This document shows, piece after piece, positions 37,328-38,271 of a stretch of 38,271 nt of DNA. The translations under genes were made by a program, and so were the position numbers. Under the pieces are notes generated by a model, which ran no database searches, had not been told where the DNA came from, and worked only from the letters and a program-made list of their open reading frames with translations. The DNA comes from Coemansia sp. RSA 922 (taxonomy: Eukaryota; Kickxellomycota; Kickxellomycetes; Kickxellales; Kickxellaceae): positions 1 through 38,271 of the forward strand of contig JANBQS010000089.1 of assembly GCA_027577415.1 (NCBI GenBank), in the 5' to 3' direction. Positions within the stretch are counted from its first letter, which is position 1, and each line of letters starts with the position of its first letter.

Positions 37328-38271
37328 ATGACTCGGCACAGTGTACCGTCTGCGGAGCCTATTGAGCCAGCATTACATTCTGCAAGCGAGACGACGCCTC
37401 TACTACTGGCTCCCAGCTTAGCCGAGGCTGGCGGCACACTTTCCACTTCTGAATCTGCTGCCACTCTCTCTAACAAGTATTTAGAGCATGACTCTGTTTC
37501 TGCTGGTGTAGTGTCTAGGCAGGAGACTGCCTTGATGCTGCTTTCAAGTGTTCCCTTGGCTCTAAGCTCCCTACTTCAATCCAGCTTCCACTTTATTAAC
37601 ATACTATCGCTGGGCCACCTTGGAACAAACGAGTTGGCCGCGGCGACATTGGCCAACATGACGATTTTCATGCTTGTAAACGCGCCGGCAGTCGGCCTGG
37701 CATCGGCGCTAACCACGTTCTGCGCAACGGCGTTTACAGCTTCTCCAGACAAAACATTGGTTGGCTTCCACTTGCAATGTGGATTAATAGCGGTGACAGT
37801 ACATTTCCTCATAGTCCTGCCTATCTTGTTGAATATCGAGAGCATTTTGCTTGCGCTTAACCAGGACGTCGTTATTGCAAGCCTCTGTAGCAAGTTCGTA
37901 CACGCTCAGCTCGTTGGATCGCTGGCGTGGATCTACTTTGAGTGCGTCAAACGGTTCCTCCAAGCGCAAGGCCATATGAAGGCGAGTACATATGTGCTGC
38001 TAGCGGTATTGCCGATTCATTTGACCAATACGTACCTGCTGGTGTGGTCGCCTATGTTTGGAGTGGGTTTTCTGGGTGCAGCCCTCGCCAACGTCGTTAC
38101 GTTCTTTGCGATGCTCGCCGGAATTATCGCATACACGTGGCGTACTGAAGCAAGCCAGACATGGGGCGGCTGGACAAGACAGTCGCTGTTTGCCATGCCA
38201 CAGTACTATCGCTTGGCCATACCAGCGACAATAATGGTGTTCTCCGACTGGGCGGCTTGGGAGCTAATGGC
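37328..38271 (+). CDS. MATE-family transporter 5, 5' part (cut by window end)
   Basis: The frame is open from ATG 37328 to the last base and gives 314 residues of a MATE protein closely related to MATE 4. It starts MTRHSVPSAE, has ETTPLL at 21-26, LGHLGTNELAAATLANMT, VKRFLQAQGHMKAS and RQSLFAMPQYYRLAIPA. An in-frame TGA 15 nt upstream fixes the start. The acidic residue of the LDTFC motif, present in all four other copies, is threonine here (T129), and QRG in the next loop is QCG. The visible half covers about seven membrane segments; the second half lies beyond the window. Whether the copy is intact cannot be judged. Confidence 0.88.
   Translation, partial: MTRHSVPSAEPIEPALHSASETTPLLLAPSLAEAGGTLSTSESAATLSNKYLEHDSVSAGVVSRQETALMLLSSVPLALSSLLQSSFHFINILSLGHLGTNELAAATLANMTIFMLVNAPAVGLASALTTFCATAFTASPDKTLVGFHLQCGLIAVTVHFLIVLPILLNIESILLALNQDVVIASLCSKFVHAQLVGSLAWIYFECVKRFLQAQGHMKASTYVLLAVLPIHLTNTYLLVWSPMFGVGFLGAALANVVTFFAMLAGIIAYTWRTEASQTWGGWTRQSLFAMPQYYRLAIPATIMVFSDWAAWELM

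Noticed and set aside
1..38271. tRNA, rRNA, CRISPR arrays or transposon genes
   Set aside because: I found no clover-leaf with A and B boxes, no spaced direct repeats and no transposase, reverse transcriptase or integrase motifs on either strand.

Overview
The window looks like nuclear DNA of a fungus. Genes are compact, one to two per 3 kb, and carry at most one short intron of 89-148 bp with a GTAAGT-like donor. The gene set is fungal: a Tsl1/Tps3-type trehalose synthase subunit, Nog2, mitochondrial mL41, Sec12, nicotinamide riboside kinase and Ste23/insulysin. Sparse introns and lineage-specific membrane proteins would fit an early-diverging fungus such as Kickxellomycotina, but that placement is inference from general impression, not from a search.

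Layout, left part (1-19.2 kb): mostly conserved housekeeping genes. In order these are the 3' exon of an M16 metallopeptidase of the yeast YOL098C type, nicotinamide riboside kinase, a decayed 3' fragment of a long-chain acyl-CoA synthetase, an unrecognised 300-residue single-pass membrane protein, an EngB/GTPBP8-type mitochondrial GTPase (minus strand) divergent from SEC12, an AZUL-HECT ubiquitin ligase, a Tsl1/Tps3-like trehalose synthase regulatory subunit, and NOG2 (minus strand) divergent from mitochondrial ribosomal protein mL41. Six introns were placed by hand; each joins reading frames at a conserved family motif.

Right part (19.2-38.3 kb): an accessory-looking region with five MATE-family transporters on the plus strand (the last cut by the window end). 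An insulysin and a CLPTM1-family membrane protein sit between the first and second MATE genes. MATE 1 and 2 are close paralogues, as are MATE 4 and 5; MATE 3 is more distant. Between MATE 4 and MATE 5 lie two minus-strand genes that are paralogues of each other and encode a polytopic membrane protein family I do not recognise.

Working together: four of the five MATE proteins carry the same E-[ST]-T-P-L-L acidic dileucine signal at exactly residues 21-26, which suggests sorting to the vacuole or a related compartment. The MATE cluster plus the paired novel membrane proteins is the best candidate in the window for an undescribed system, possibly vacuolar detoxification or metabolite export; that function is inference. 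Promoter elements that stand out are a perfect CRE upstream of the trehalose gene, overlapping tandem E-boxes upstream of the HECT ligase, AGGGG (STRE-like) elements upstream of MATE 3, and long perfect inverted repeats upstream of MATE 5 and of the unknown 300-residue protein.
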